Shown: positions 22,406 through 30,633 of the stretch, in pieces
How positions within the stretch are numbered: position 1 is the stretch's first letter
Layout: each line of letters starts with the position of its first letter
From: Thermoproteota archaeon
GTDB taxonomy: Archaea; Thermoproteota; Nitrososphaeria_A; Caldarchaeales; Calditenuaceae
DNA length: 34,913 nt
Direction: 5' to 3'
Assembly (NCBI GenBank): GCA_030550155.1
Contig: JAUQPZ010000017.1
Coordinates: 1-34,913 of the forward strand
Program-made: the position numbers and the translations under genes
Notes under the pieces: model-generated
Seen by the model: the letters and a program-made list of their open reading frames with translations, nothing else
The model's database searches: none
What the model was told of the DNA's origin: nothing

Positions 22406-22996
22406 ATGAGGAATAGGTCTAAGCTCCTCGTGGGGGTTCTTGCAGTAGTCTCGGGCCTGCTTATCGCGGCCCTACTCTTCTCGCAGCAGGCATACAGCAT
22501 CTACACCCAATCCCCGCTCGGTCTGGGCGTAAGGATGAACTGTGCAGGTGTCGGATGCCGGGGCGTCGACGCTGTCTCGGAGGCCGGGCCTTTCTTGACG
22601 CATAATAGGGGTCGAGGCTGGTTTGGCCCCCGCGCAAACTACACTGCGACAGTGGAGGAGGTGCAGCTAGAGGGAAGGCTGACTGAGCTTGACAAAGGAT
22701 ACCTGGTCATAGAGAGTGGCGGTGAGAGATATACTGTGAAGACGCCGATGTGGCTGTTTGTCGATAATCAGTCCGTAAGCCTCGTGAGGCTTGCCTTCGA
22801 GGACAGGCTCAACGCCGGAGACCAGGTTAAGATCGTCGCGAACAGAGTTACAGTATCTAGGAATGACGGCTCTGAAGCAAGCTTCTACGTTCTCAGACAG
22901 CTCGTTGACTTGACGACGGGTCTGGAGGCCTCGCACCCCCTCCTGAGGCAAATGAGGGCCGGCTGGCGGAGCAGCATGGTGCTTGACGGCTTCTAG
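22406..22996 (+). CDS. Secreted or membrane-anchored protein of unknown function
   Basis: An N-terminal hydrophobic helix (LLVGVLAVVSGLLIAALLF) acts as a signal peptide or anchor. The exported part has two cysteines (MNCAGVGCRG), then a beta-rich domain (RLTELDKGYLVIESGGERYT, then VKIVANRVTVSR) that looks like a small OB- or barrel-type fold. The ATG at 22406 is preceded by GAGGTAGGT and a TATA-like AATTATAC about 35 nt upstream. It could be the first host gene after the virus module. Confidence 0.7.
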   Translation: MRNRSKLLVGVLAVVSGLLIAALLFSQQAYSIYTQSPLGLGVRMNCAGVGCRGVDAVSEAGPFLTHNRGRGWFGPRANYTATVEEVQLEGRLTELDKGYLVIESGGERYTVKTPMWLFVDNQSVSLVRLAFEDRLNAGDQVKIVANRVTVSRNDGSEASFYVLRQLVDLTTGLEASHPLLRQMRAGWRSSMVLDGF

Positions 22997-23064
22997 CGCG
23001 ATGAGGGCTTCCCCGCTACACGCGATACATATTTTTCCGGGATATTCACTAAACGCTGAGAGGA

Positions 23065-23727
23065 TTGATTGGGCTTTTACAGCTGCTTAGGCTGGACGTT
23101 GTCCTTGAGGCTGTCAGCCTGATACTTGGGCTGTTCATAGCTGTCCAGTCGCTCAGGGCTCACAGGGCCCTCAGGTCCAGCTCTTTCCTCTTCCTCGGAG
23201 TAGGCTTCACCTTGATGTCTGTGGCCATGCTGGTGAGAGTTGTGGTGGTGGGTCTGGTCATCGCGACCGCGCAGCCCATGTGGAGGCACTTCATCCTCCC
23301 AGTACTCGGCCTGGTCACCGTCGAGATGATATACTCGGCGATTAGGATAGTCGCCTACGTCGTCTTTATCGCGGCCTACGCGGCGTCTAGGCTGGCGGCG
23401 GCCCAAGCACCCATAATGGTCTTCCCCGCGCTGCTGGCGATCTACAACCCGCTCTTCGAGCTAGCCTCCGCAGCCCTGCTGATATACGTCGTGGTGGAGA
23501 CGGCCCACAACTGGCTTATAGACAGGCCCCGGGGCTCGGGAGCCATATTCGCAGGATTCCTCGCGCTGCTATTCAGCCACATCCTCTTCTTTCTGACACC
23601 GCTCAGCACCCTCTTCTACATCCTCGGACACTCAGCCCAGCTTTCAGGCCTCGTCATGATTCTGTTTGGAACCTATGAGGCAGGCTCCTCAGCCACCGCG
23701 CCAGCCCCAACACCCCCGCCATCATAA
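23065..23727 (+). CDS. Multi-span membrane protein
   Basis: The 220-aa protein has about six or seven membrane spans (for example AVSLILGLFIAVQSL, SVAMLVRVVVVGLVIATA, FPALLAIYNPLFELASAALL, AIFAGFLALLFSHILFFL) and ends in a Pro-rich tail. A TATA-like CATATTTTT at about 23027 and TTG at 23065 define the start. No transporter motif is seen; similar seven-helix proteins of unknown role are common in archaea. Confidence 0.7.
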   Translation: MIGLLQLLRLDVVLEAVSLILGLFIAVQSLRAHRALRSSSFLFLGVGFTLMSVAMLVRVVVVGLVIATAQPMWRHFILPVLGLVTVEMIYSAIRIVAYVVFIAAYAASRLAAAQAPIMVFPALLAIYNPLFELASAALLIYVVVETAHNWLIDRPRGSGAIFAGFLALLFSHILFFLTPLSTLFYILGHSAQLSGLVMILFGTYEAGSSATAPAPTPPPS

Positions 23728-23768
23728 TATGTTTAAGTGATGCTGCGCCTGTTCTGGCTGTTGGAGGT

Positions 23769-25058
23769 TTGAGGAAGAGCGTCAGGGAAGTTTTAGCTGC
23801 TGGCGAAGGCGAAGAGATTGAGCTGAGAGGTTGGGTGTGGCGAAAGAGGGCGCATGGAAAGCTCCTCTTCATAGACCTGCGCGACTCAACCGGAGTGGTT
23901 CAGGTGGCGGTCAGCGCCTCGAGGACCGACCCTGAGAGCTTCAGTGAGGCGAGCAGGGCTAGTCGAGAGTCCTCTGTGACTCTCCGGGGCAAGGTTGCTC
24001 ACGACACCAGGGCGCCGGGCGGAGTGGAGATTCGTTGCACATTCTTCAAGATACTGGGCCAGTCTCTTGACGACTTCCCGATAAGGCGCGGAGCCACGTC
24101 TCGAGTCCTCTACGACTACAGGCACCTGTATCTGAGAAGCCCCCGAATAACGGCCGTGATGAGGATTAGGTCCAACCTGATATGGTCGATTCACGACTTC
24201 TTCAGATCAAGGGGATTCGTGGAGATTGGCTGCCCCACCTTCGTGACCGCGGCCGTCGAGGGTGGAGCAACTCTCTTCGAGGTCAACTACTTTGGAAAGA
24301 GAGTTTATCTCACGCAGAGCGTCCAGTTTTATCAGGAGGCCGCGATTTACTCCCTCGAAAAGGTCTACAGTATTCAGCCGAGCTTCAGGGCTGAGAAGAG
24401 CAGGACTACGCGGCATCTGACGGAGTTCTGGCACGTGGAGGCCGAGATGGCCTTCGCGGGGTTCGACGACCTGTTAAAGACTATTGAGGACCTCGTGAGA
24501 TATTCTGTGGAGCGTGTCGCTGAACTCTCGGAGCACGAGCTGAGGGTCTTGGGGCGCAGAATCAGGTTGGAGGAGGTTGAGCAGCCCTTTCCACGGATAA
24601 CTTACTCCGAGGCCCTAGACATACTTGCGAGGCATGGGATGAGGGCTGAGTGGGGAGTGGATATAGGTGCTGACGAGGAGCGCGTAATCTCAAGCGAGTT
24701 CGAGACACCAGTCTTCTTAACGCATTTCCCGCGAACTCTGAAGCCCTTCTACCACAAGCCCGACCCCCAAAACCCTGAGACAACGCTGAGCGCCGACCTC
24801 CTAGCACCCCGCGGCAACGGAGAGATAGTGGGCTCCGGCGTCAGAATAGACGACCACGAGGAATTGAGGAGGAGAATCCTGGAGGACGGCCTCAGGCCCG
24901 AGGACTACTCATGGTATCTCGACCTGAGAAAGTATGGCTCAGCCCCGCACGCCGGCTTCGGCCTCGGCGTCGAGAGAGTGCTGAAATGGATTCTCGACCT
25001 GCCCCACGTTAGAGTCGCAGCCCTCTTCCCGAGGACACCTACGAGGGTAACGCCCTAA
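23769..25058 (+). CDS. asnS: Asparaginyl-tRNA synthetase
   Basis: This class IIb synthetase charges tRNA-Asn. The N-terminal OB-fold reads IELRGWVWRKRAHGKLLFID. Motif 2 is in PSFRAEKSRTTRHLTEFWHV and motif 3 in GFGLGVERVLKWILDLPHVR. 'TEFWHVEAEMAF' is typical of AsnRS; archaeal AspRS has 'NEAWSIDAEMAF' at this place. THFPRTLKPFYHKPDP also fits AsnRS. Length (429 aa) is normal. The TTG at 23769 follows GGAGGT directly; a TATA-like TTTAAG is about 35 nt upstream. An AsnRS in an archaeon implies direct charging, not the amidotransferase route. Confidence 0.92.
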   Translation: MRKSVREVLAAGEGEEIELRGWVWRKRAHGKLLFIDLRDSTGVVQVAVSASRTDPESFSEASRASRESSVTLRGKVAHDTRAPGGVEIRCTFFKILGQSLDDFPIRRGATSRVLYDYRHLYLRSPRITAVMRIRSNLIWSIHDFFRSRGFVEIGCPTFVTAAVEGGATLFEVNYFGKRVYLTQSVQFYQEAAIYSLEKVYSIQPSFRAEKSRTTRHLTEFWHVEAEMAFAGFDDLLKTIEDLVRYSVERVAELSEHELRVLGRRIRLEEVEQPFPRITYSEALDILARHGMRAEWGVDIGADEERVISSEFETPVFLTHFPRTLKPFYHKPDPQNPETTLSADLLAPRGNGEIVGSGVRIDDHEELRRRILEDGLRPEDYSWYLDLRKYGSAPHAGFGLGVERVLKWILDLPHVRVAALFPRTPTRVTP

Positions 25059-25141
25059 AAGCCGCCCGAGAGCGCCTCTACGCCGGGAAGACCGGTCTGT
25101 TTAGTTGTGAATGGTTTTTAAAGAGGGGTAAAAGAGCTGAG

Positions 25142-26080
25142 ATGGACCCAATATTGAGTAAAAGTAATGTCAGTCTACCTGACGTTCAATCCGAGCCGGC
25201 CAAGTTCTCCCTAAAGGTCGAGAAGGTTGGACTCGTGAAGATCAAGATCCCCTACACAGGTATTCACGACGGCAACGGCCTCTGCGTGGTCCAGAGACCA
25301 GTCTTCACAGTCTTTGTAGACCTGCCGAGGAATCAGAGAGGCATACACGCAAGCAGGAGCTACCAGTCCGTGTTCAAGGTCGTGAATGAGCTGATGTCGT
25401 CGAGATACAGGCTTGAGGACGTCTGCTCCAAGGTGGCGGAGGATCTTCTAGTTAGGCACGAGTATGCGTCCCGCTCCAGTTGCGAGCTCCGCGGCGAGAT
25501 CTTCAGGGTCTCGAAGACCCCGACAAGCTTGGTCGAGGCGTATGAGCCGATAACAGTTTGGGCCTATGCATCCTCAGAGAGGCTTAGTGGTCGCTTGAGG
25601 ACTTGGAGGGGGATCGGGGTTTCTGTGAACGGTGTCACGGCTTGTCCTTGCGCGCAGAGGACGGTTAAGGCGATCGCAGAGTTTGAGAAAAATTCTACAA
25701 TTAGTTATGATGATATAGTTGGGACTCATATGCAGAGGACGATTGCTTCTGTGAGGCTGTTGCTGGTCGATGGCGAGTCTGTCAATCTCTTGGAGCTGGC
25801 CGACTTGGTGAAGGAGTGTATGAGTGCACCCTCCTACGAGGTTTTGAAGAGGATTGATGAGGGAAAGCTGGTTCTGAAGGCTCTGAGCAACCCGCTGTTC
25901 GTAGAGGACGTGGCCAGGCTCGTCGCGACAAGTATATGTCGGAAATACGAGAGGCTTGATGACGGGACCAAGGTCTGGGTCCGCGTTAGAAGCATCGAGA
26001 GCATACACAGCTATGACCTCGAGGCGAGGCTCTCTGCAACCATGGGGGAGATAAGGGCCAGCCTCGGCGAGACATGCTGA
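25142..26080 (+). CDS. mptA: GTP cyclohydrolase MptA (FolE2 family)
   Basis: It converts GTP to 7,8-dihydroneopterin 2',3'-cyclic phosphate, the first step of tetrahydromethanopterin-type pterin synthesis. Family motifs are TVFVDLPRNQRGIHASRSYQ near residue 60 and the metal-site region VTACPCAQRTVKA near 165. Length (312 aa) is usual. A TATA-like TTTTTAAAG lies ~30 nt upstream of the ATG. The MptE gene follows after 13 nt and works later in the same pathway, so the pair is an operon. Confidence 0.93.
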   Translation: MDPILSKSNVSLPDVQSEPAKFSLKVEKVGLVKIKIPYTGIHDGNGLCVVQRPVFTVFVDLPRNQRGIHASRSYQSVFKVVNELMSSRYRLEDVCSKVAEDLLVRHEYASRSSCELRGEIFRVSKTPTSLVEAYEPITVWAYASSERLSGRLRTWRGIGVSVNGVTACPCAQRTVKAIAEFEKNSTISYDDIVGTHMQRTIASVRLLLVDGESVNLLELADLVKECMSAPSYEVLKRIDEGKLVLKALSNPLFVEDVARLVATSICRKYERLDDGTKVWVRVRSIESIHSYDLEARLSATMGEIRASLGETC

Positions 26081-26093
26081 CAGACTGAGGGGC

Positions 26094-26888
26094 TTGAGGC
26101 TCAGCGAACCACCTGCGGGCTGGGTCGAGTGGTATGGGAGGATACTCGCGGACTTCGGATTTCCGCGGGAGAGGGACGAGGAGGCGGCTGAGATCCTCTC
26201 GGACTACATGTCGGATAAGAGGTGCCTCGTATCGGAGCTGGCGTCGAAGATCGGAGGAGCCCGATGCGTCGTAGTAGCAGGCGCATACGATACTCTGGCT
26301 GAGGAGGCGGTCATACTCTCTGAATACCTGTCCCCGCGTATAGTGGTGGTCTCGGCTGACACCGCCACCACTCCGCTACTGGATGGGGGCATAACGCCTG
26401 ACATAGTTGTTACAGACCTTGACGGGGACTTTGAAGACATAGAGGAGTGCTGGAGGAGAGGCGCGGTCATAGTCGTTCATGCACACGGAGATAACATGGA
26501 GAGGCTGAGAGCATATGTGCCGAGGCTGGGTGAGAGGGTTGAGGCGACGTGCCAGTGCCTTCCAAGGGGCCACATACACAACTTCGGCGGGTTCACAGAC
26601 GGCGACAGAGCAGTGTTCATGGCCGCGGCCCTGGGAGCCAAGAGGGTTGTGACAGTCGGAATGTGCTTCACATGCAGCGTAGGGAGATACTCGCTGGCGA
26701 CGAAGAAGCCCACTCCGGACTGGGTCAGAAAGAAGAGGATGAAACTACACTATGCCTGGGAGCTGCTCTCCTGGCTGGCATCGGAGAGGAGTGGCTTAGA
26801 ACTGATCGACGCGACGCTTACCCCTGAGCCTCCTCCCAAAGGCTTCAAAAAGATGCCTCTTAGAGACATCATTCAGGAAAGCGTGTAG
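26094..26888 (+). CDS. mptE: 6-hydroxymethyl-7,8-dihydropterin pyrophosphokinase MptE
   Basis: It transfers pyrophosphate to 6-hydroxymethyldihydropterin. The COG1634 signature is present: VVVSADTATTPLLDGGITPD, then IVVTDLDGD, and VIVVHAHGDNMERL, with GFTDGDRAVFMAAALGAK further on. The 264-aa length fits the archaeal enzyme. The TTG start lies 13 nt after the mptA stop behind GGGG. It converges on the MTA phosphorylase gene with a 12-nt gap. Confidence 0.92.
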   Translation: MRLSEPPAGWVEWYGRILADFGFPRERDEEAAEILSDYMSDKRCLVSELASKIGGARCVVVAGAYDTLAEEAVILSEYLSPRIVVVSADTATTPLLDGGITPDIVVTDLDGDFEDIEECWRRGAVIVVHAHGDNMERLRAYVPRLGERVEATCQCLPRGHIHNFGGFTDGDRAVFMAAALGAKRVVTVGMCFTCSVGRYSLATKKPTPDWVRKKRMKLHYAWELLSWLASERSGLELIDATLTPEPPPKGFKKMPLRDIIQESV

Positions 26889-26900
26889 GTGGCTGGAGCC

Positions 26901-27686
26901 TCAGAGCAGCGCCTCGTCGAGGTAGTGGCTGCAGGCGCACTCCCGCCTCTCAGGTATCATCGGTATGACTTTTGCCAGAAGCTTCTGGACCTTCTCTACA
27001 TTGCTGGCCATCGTCCTGACAACCTCTTCGGCTGTGACGCGCCACCCCTCTTTCCAGCAGTCGTAGTCCGTGACCATGGCTATTGTGAGATAGCACATCC
27101 TCGCCTCCCTGGCCAGCGAGACCTCCGGGACGAGGGTCATCCCGATTATGTGGCCACCCCAGGCCCTGAACATGTTGGACTCGGCACGGGTTGAGAACCT
27201 TGGGCCTTGGATGCAGATGTATGTGCCTCCCCTGTGTATTGGTAGGCCGAGCTTCAGGGCCTCTGTATAGACTATGTCCGTGAGCTCGGGGCAGAAGGGG
27301 TCTGCCATCGAGATGTGGGCGACCTGTCCTCCGTCATAGAAGGATGATGCTCTGCCGTGCGTCCGGTCGATGAACTGGTCGGGCAGGACCAGCTCCCCAG
27401 GCCTATACTCCTCCTGCAGGCTCCCAACCGCGCTTGGCGCCAGCACCCTTTCAACGCCCTGCTCCTTCAAAGCCCAGATGTTCGCCTGATAGTTTATCAT
27501 ATGCGGCGGGATGCTGTGGGCTATGCCGTGTCTCGGCAGGAAAACGACCTTATGGCCGCCGACCCTGCCAACAGTCATCGGCGCGCTGGGGGCTCCGTAG
27601 GGCGTGTGTGCCTTAACCTGCTTGGCCTCGCTCAACATCTCGGCGCTATAGATCCCTGAACCACCAATCAGGCCTATAACAGCCAT
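26901..27686 (-). CDS. mtnP: S-methyl-5'-thioadenosine phosphorylase
   Basis: It cleaves methylthioadenosine with phosphate in methionine and polyamine salvage. Motifs: IGLIGGSGIY at the N-terminus, FLPRHGIAHSIPPHMINYQA, SAVGSLQEEYRPGELVLPDQ, YICIQGPRFSTRAESNMFRA, and GMTLVPEVSLAREA. Length is normal (261 aa). Homologous MTI phosphorylases exist in some archaea, so substrate could differ. A TATA box 28 nt upstream of the ATG predicts a leaderless mRNA. ORFs 27357.. and 26889.. on the plus strand are shadows. Confidence 0.92.
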   Translation of the reverse strand: MAVIGLIGGSGIYSAEMLSEAKQVKAHTPYGAPSAPMTVGRVGGHKVVFLPRHGIAHSIPPHMINYQANIWALKEQGVERVLAPSAVGSLQEEYRPGELVLPDQFIDRTHGRASSFYDGGQVAHISMADPFCPELTDIVYTEALKLGLPIHRGGTYICIQGPRFSTRAESNMFRAWGGHIIGMTLVPEVSLAREARMCYLTIAMVTDYDCWKEGWRVTAEEVVRTMASNVEKVQKLLAKVIPMIPERRECACSHYLDEALL

Positions 27687-27710
27687 CGGCTCAGAGACTC
27701 CGCACCATAG

Positions 27711-27717
27711 CTATAAA
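27711..27717 (-). promoter_or_regulatory. TATA box for mtnP
   Basis: TTTATAG on the minus strand is centred 28 nt upstream of the mtnP ATG (27686), the right distance for a leaderless transcript. Confidence 0.55.
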
Positions 27718-27831
27718 GTGTTTTCACCCCAAACAGAGAAGGGACATATTACACAGGTTCTGTCCAGCGTATTTTTCTAAAAATAGCCGCGCGGCCACCG
27801 GCTTGTTAAAGCTTTTTTCTACTTCTCAGTC

Positions 27832-28653
27832 TTGGCGTGGGGTGTAGGATCTCTGTCGCGTGGCGGCGACGAAGGCTCAATGGTCTTCATCTCGTCGGAG
27901 CAGTTTGGAGAGCTTATCGGAGAGTTCAGGAGGCTTGGGCTGGACGCGGGATTCGTTATCAGGCTGCTGAAGGAGCTTGAGAGGCAGGGCGTCTTGGCTG
28001 AGGGTGAGAAGACCTTGGAGGTGGTGCGTGAAGCTCTGGTGCGGAGGAGTGGGCGTGTCCAGCCGACCGAGCTGGGAGAGTCCATCGCCCGAGTAATCAT
28101 CAACAGCAACCTCAACCCGGACGATCTGGAGCTGGCTGCGGAGGCGCTTCAGGGGTTGGCCAGGCTGGCTGTGAAGAAGAACTCAGGCATCGGGGTCTCG
28201 GAGCGTGCCAGGGAGATTGTTGCCCGCGCCCTCCTCCCAGCCCTCCAGAACCACCTAGTCCCCAGATGGGTTTACAGGTCCCTCGAGAAGACTACGGCAC
28301 AGCTGAGGGAGCGTGTCTCGATGCAGGAGCTCGAGATAGAGAGGCTCAAATCCCTTCTAAAGAAGAGCGGTAGGGAGATGCCTATTCAGCGCCTCTACCT
28401 CGTCTCCGGCCTCCTCGAAGAAGACCCCCTGCCCATGGAGGGCGAGATGGTCAGGATACCCTGCACGGTCTGCAGAGAGCTAAACCTCTTCCACCTACCC
28501 CCGGAGGAGGTTTGTAGGGAGGCTGACTCAAGGAGGCTTCTCTTCAGACTGCACTGCAGCTACTGTGGCAGGGTCATAGACTTGGAGCCCCAGAGGATAC
28601 TGATGCTGGCTGAATCTCTCTCAAACGATGCTCAGGAAGGCTTGAAGAAGTGA
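27832..28653 (+). CDS. Coiled-coil protein with C-terminal zinc ribbon
   Basis: The track start is TTG at 27832; a TATA-like TTAAAGC lies ~24 nt upstream. The ATG at 27880 (MVFISSEQFGELIGEF) is the alternative. The protein is helical for ~150 residues, has a coiled coil at about 155-190 (AQLRERVSMQELEIERLKSL), and ends in a zinc-ribbon-like module with CTVC ... CSYCGRVIDL. I recognise no named family; nucleic-acid binding is a reasonable guess. Confidence 0.7.
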   Translation: MAWGVGSLSRGGDEGSMVFISSEQFGELIGEFRRLGLDAGFVIRLLKELERQGVLAEGEKTLEVVREALVRRSGRVQPTELGESIARVIINSNLNPDDLELAAEALQGLARLAVKKNSGIGVSERAREIVARALLPALQNHLVPRWVYRSLEKTTAQLRERVSMQELEIERLKSLLKKSGREMPIQRLYLVSGLLEEDPLPMEGEMVRIPCTVCRELNLFHLPPEEVCREADSRRLLFRLHCSYCGRVIDLEPQRILMLAESLSNDAQEGLKK

Positions 28654-28681
28654 GGCGCCTCGCCTAGTCCGTCAGAGACCC

Positions 28682-28690
28682 CTATATAGT
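28682..28690 (+). promoter_or_regulatory. TATA box for 28714 gene
   Basis: CTATATAGT is centred 28 nt upstream of the ATG at 28714. It supports the choice of that start and of the plus strand (ORF 28632..28889 on the minus strand is a shadow). Confidence 0.55.
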
Positions 28691-28713
28691 AGGCAGGGGC
28701 CAGGAATTGTTCG

Positions 28714-28965
28714 ATGGGGCTGAGCGTTAAGAGAAGGCTCAGAATCAGGGGCTTCTCATCCGAGCCCACTAGCATTGTGAGGGAGGAGATGGAGCCTGTC
28801 AAGGCGGCCGCTATCAAGGCGGCCGAGAAACCTAAACTCCAGGTCAAGAGAGATAAGCTGCTCAGCAGATATGAGAGGTCGAGGCTCAAGACCGCGCTCC
28901 TGCGGGCGAACCTGCATCACAGGAGGCTTCTCCGCGGCCTAAGGGCTAAGATGTCCGAGATTTGA
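28714..28965 (+). CDS. Small basic helical protein
   Basis: The 83-aa product is rich in Arg/Lys and mostly helical (EEMEPVKAAAIKAAEKPKLQ, then RLKTALLRANLHHRRLLRGL). Its charge suggests RNA or DNA binding or a ribosome-associated role. A TATA box at the leaderless distance supports expression. I recognise no family. Confidence 0.65.
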   Translation: MGLSVKRRLRIRGFSSEPTSIVREEMEPVKAAAIKAAEKPKLQVKRDKLLSRYERSRLKTALLRANLHHRRLLRGLRAKMSEI

Positions 28966-29002
28966 TGGGCGCAGCGCCTCGGAGCGGGAGGGCCGCCCGA
29001 TA

Positions 29003-29203
29003 ATGCCTCAATACGCCAGAATCTTCGGCCGCGCTACGGCCCTTGCCCTAATACTGACCCTGCCGCCTCTCCTAGGCCTTTTCTACCTCTGGAGCGAGAG
29101 GCTCCACGGCCCCTTAGAAATCGTCATCTGGCTAGTCTCCAGCCTCCTCTGGAACACTCTGATACTCGCGTTGTTTGTGAAGGGTAAGCTCTTCCCCGAA
29201 TAA
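29003..29203 (+). CDS. Two-span small membrane protein
   Basis: The 66-aa product has two hydrophobic helices (ALALILTLPPLLGLFYLW and LEIVIWLVSSLLWNTLILAL). GGAGGG lies 10 nt before the ATG. No family recognised. Confidence 0.6.
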   Translation: MPQYARIFGRATALALILTLPPLLGLFYLWSERLHGPLEIVIWLVSSLLWNTLILALFVKGKLFPE

Positions 29204-29239
29204 GCGCCGAAAAAGGAGGCTCCGGAGCTGGGAAGCGGC

Positions 29240-29503
29240 CTAGAATGAGAGGAGCTTGATTACGAGAGTGTCGCCCTCACGCCTCATGACGATGGTCTTC
29301 GCCTTCTCAAACATGGGCCTGAGCCTTGCAGGCACGTAAACCCTGCCGTGCCTGTCTACGTTGACCTGCCACTTCTCGCCGCCCGCCTCGATGACGACGA
29401 AGGACAAGCCCCTGTATAGGTCTCTCGGGATGCGTAGCCTCCAGTAGCGCTTGAGCGTCCTGCTAACCTTTATCTCCTTGGCAAATACTAGACCACTCAA
29501 CAC
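29240..29503 (-). CDS. AbrB/SpoVT-like swapped-hairpin protein
   Basis: The C-terminal ~60 residues (KWQVNVDRHGRVYVPARLRP ... DTLVIKLLSF) match a swapped-hairpin AbrB-type domain: strand, 'R-G-R-V-Y-V-P' turn, helix, strand. An earlier repeat-like part (KEIKVSRTLKRYWRLRIPRD) may be a second hairpin. Likely a DNA-binding regulator or antitoxin-like protein. I start it at the GTG at 29503; TTG at 29518 (track) or 29500 also fit. No toxin partner is visible next to it. The A+T-rich gap 29519-29609 holds its promoter and that of the divergent membrane protein. Confidence 0.65.
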   Translation of the reverse strand: MLSGLVFAKEIKVSRTLKRYWRLRIPRDLYRGLSFVVIEAGGEKWQVNVDRHGRVYVPARLRPMFEKAKTIVMRREGDTLVIKLLSF

Positions 29504-29609
29504 TAATATAATAATCAAGAATGGATAATTTAAACCCGTCTATAGTTGATTGGATCTTCATGTTCAGTGATAGGGCTATCGATGAAATAGCCTAAAATTC
29601 TAGACTCAG

Positions 29610-30575
29610 TTGATATCTGTGCAATTGAAGCTGAAATTTATTGAGATGCTGGTCGCCACTGCCACTTTCATGTTTCGGGGAATAGGGAGGGCTAACTCGG
29701 TTAAAGGCCTCATCTTCGCCTCCATAACCTTTCTGACCAGGTCAATAGCCCTCGGCCTAATGCTACCTCTAATCCTTAGGGATGTCGTGGCCTCCCTCAG
29801 CTCCTCTCCCCCAGATACGAGGCTTCTCAACCAGAGCCTCATGTCCCTAGGCATCTTAGCTATCGCGGTCTCCGCCAGTGAATGGCTGCTCAGGCCTTTC
29901 TGGAACTCGATGGCTCTGGGCATTGTGGGGATTAAGAACAGGATTATGAGCCGCGCCTCTCCGGGTGGGAGCGACTCCAAGGACCTGATAGGGCGGCTTG
30001 TGAGCGACGTTGACTTCGTCATCTGGAACAGCTCCTCAAGCCTCACAGTCATACTTCCCAACCTACTGATGACAGTCTCCTCGCTGGCAGCCATGATCCA
30101 GCTCAGCCCCCTGCTCGGCCTAGTCTCCCTCTCCATAGTCCCGCCCCTACTGGCAACCACGGAGTATTACGTCCGCAGGGCGGAGGAGGCCCGGAACGTT
30201 GAGAGAAGCTTCTACAGCCAGAGCATACACTTCGCCGAGAGAATATTGAACGGCGGCAGGGGAGATCTGCCGGGGTTCCAGACATCTCTCGAGAGATGGC
30301 TGACAGGGATTCTCCGCCTAATCCACTATGACAGAGTCTTCTGGTTCTCGGGGTTGGCCTTCGGCTCCTCCCTCCCATTCACGGTACTCTGGGTAGGGCT
30401 CGGCGAGCTTAACCAGGGAAGGCTTGACACAGGGGCCCTTGCTGGGTCGCTCTACGCGAGCGTAAACTATTCTCTGGCGCTCGTGAACGGTTTCTGGGGC
30501 CTCTGCATGCTTGGGCAGTCGCTGGCAGCCATTAAGAGAGTTGAGGCCCTAAGCAAGGCTTGGGGTGGCTCTTAG
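29610..30575 (+). CDS. ABC-transporter transmembrane domain without ATPase domain
   Basis: The 321-aa protein has about six membrane spans and matches the type I exporter transmembrane domain: DLIGRLVSDVDFVIWNSSSS, then SLTVILPNLLMTVSSLAAMI and VSLSIVPPLLATTEYYVRRA. It ends where a fused nucleotide-binding domain would begin, and the next gene is an oxidoreductase. So it is an orphan half-exporter lacking its ATPase, or it pairs with an ATPase encoded elsewhere. The start is TTG at 29610; later GTG/TTG codons are possible. Confidence 0.75.
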   Translation: MISVQLKLKFIEMLVATATFMFRGIGRANSVKGLIFASITFLTRSIALGLMLPLILRDVVASLSSSPPDTRLLNQSLMSLGILAIAVSASEWLLRPFWNSMALGIVGIKNRIMSRASPGGSDSKDLIGRLVSDVDFVIWNSSSSLTVILPNLLMTVSSLAAMIQLSPLLGLVSLSIVPPLLATTEYYVRRAEEARNVERSFYSQSIHFAERILNGGRGDLPGFQTSLERWLTGILRLIHYDRVFWFSGLAFGSSLPFTVLWVGLGELNQGRLDTGALAGSLYASVNYSLALVNGFWGLCMLGQSLAAIKRVEALSKAWGGS

Positions 30576-30598
30576 CGGGGCACCTAGGAGGATAAAAC

Positions 30599-30608
30599 CT
30601 TTTATAAG
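30599..30608 (+). promoter_or_regulatory. TATA box for the oxidoreductase gene
   Basis: CTTTTATAAG is centred ~30 nt upstream of the ATG at 30634 and decides that start over the track start at 30565. Confidence 0.5.
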
Positions 30609-30633
30609 CCATGTTGGGGACGAGAAGAGTGAT

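Noticed and set aside
25574-26008. 144-aa minus-strand ORF
   Set aside because: Shadow of mptA, which has clear family motifs.
29606-30160. 184-aa minus-strand ORF
   Set aside because: Antisense to the ABC-exporter membrane domain; low-complexity composition.
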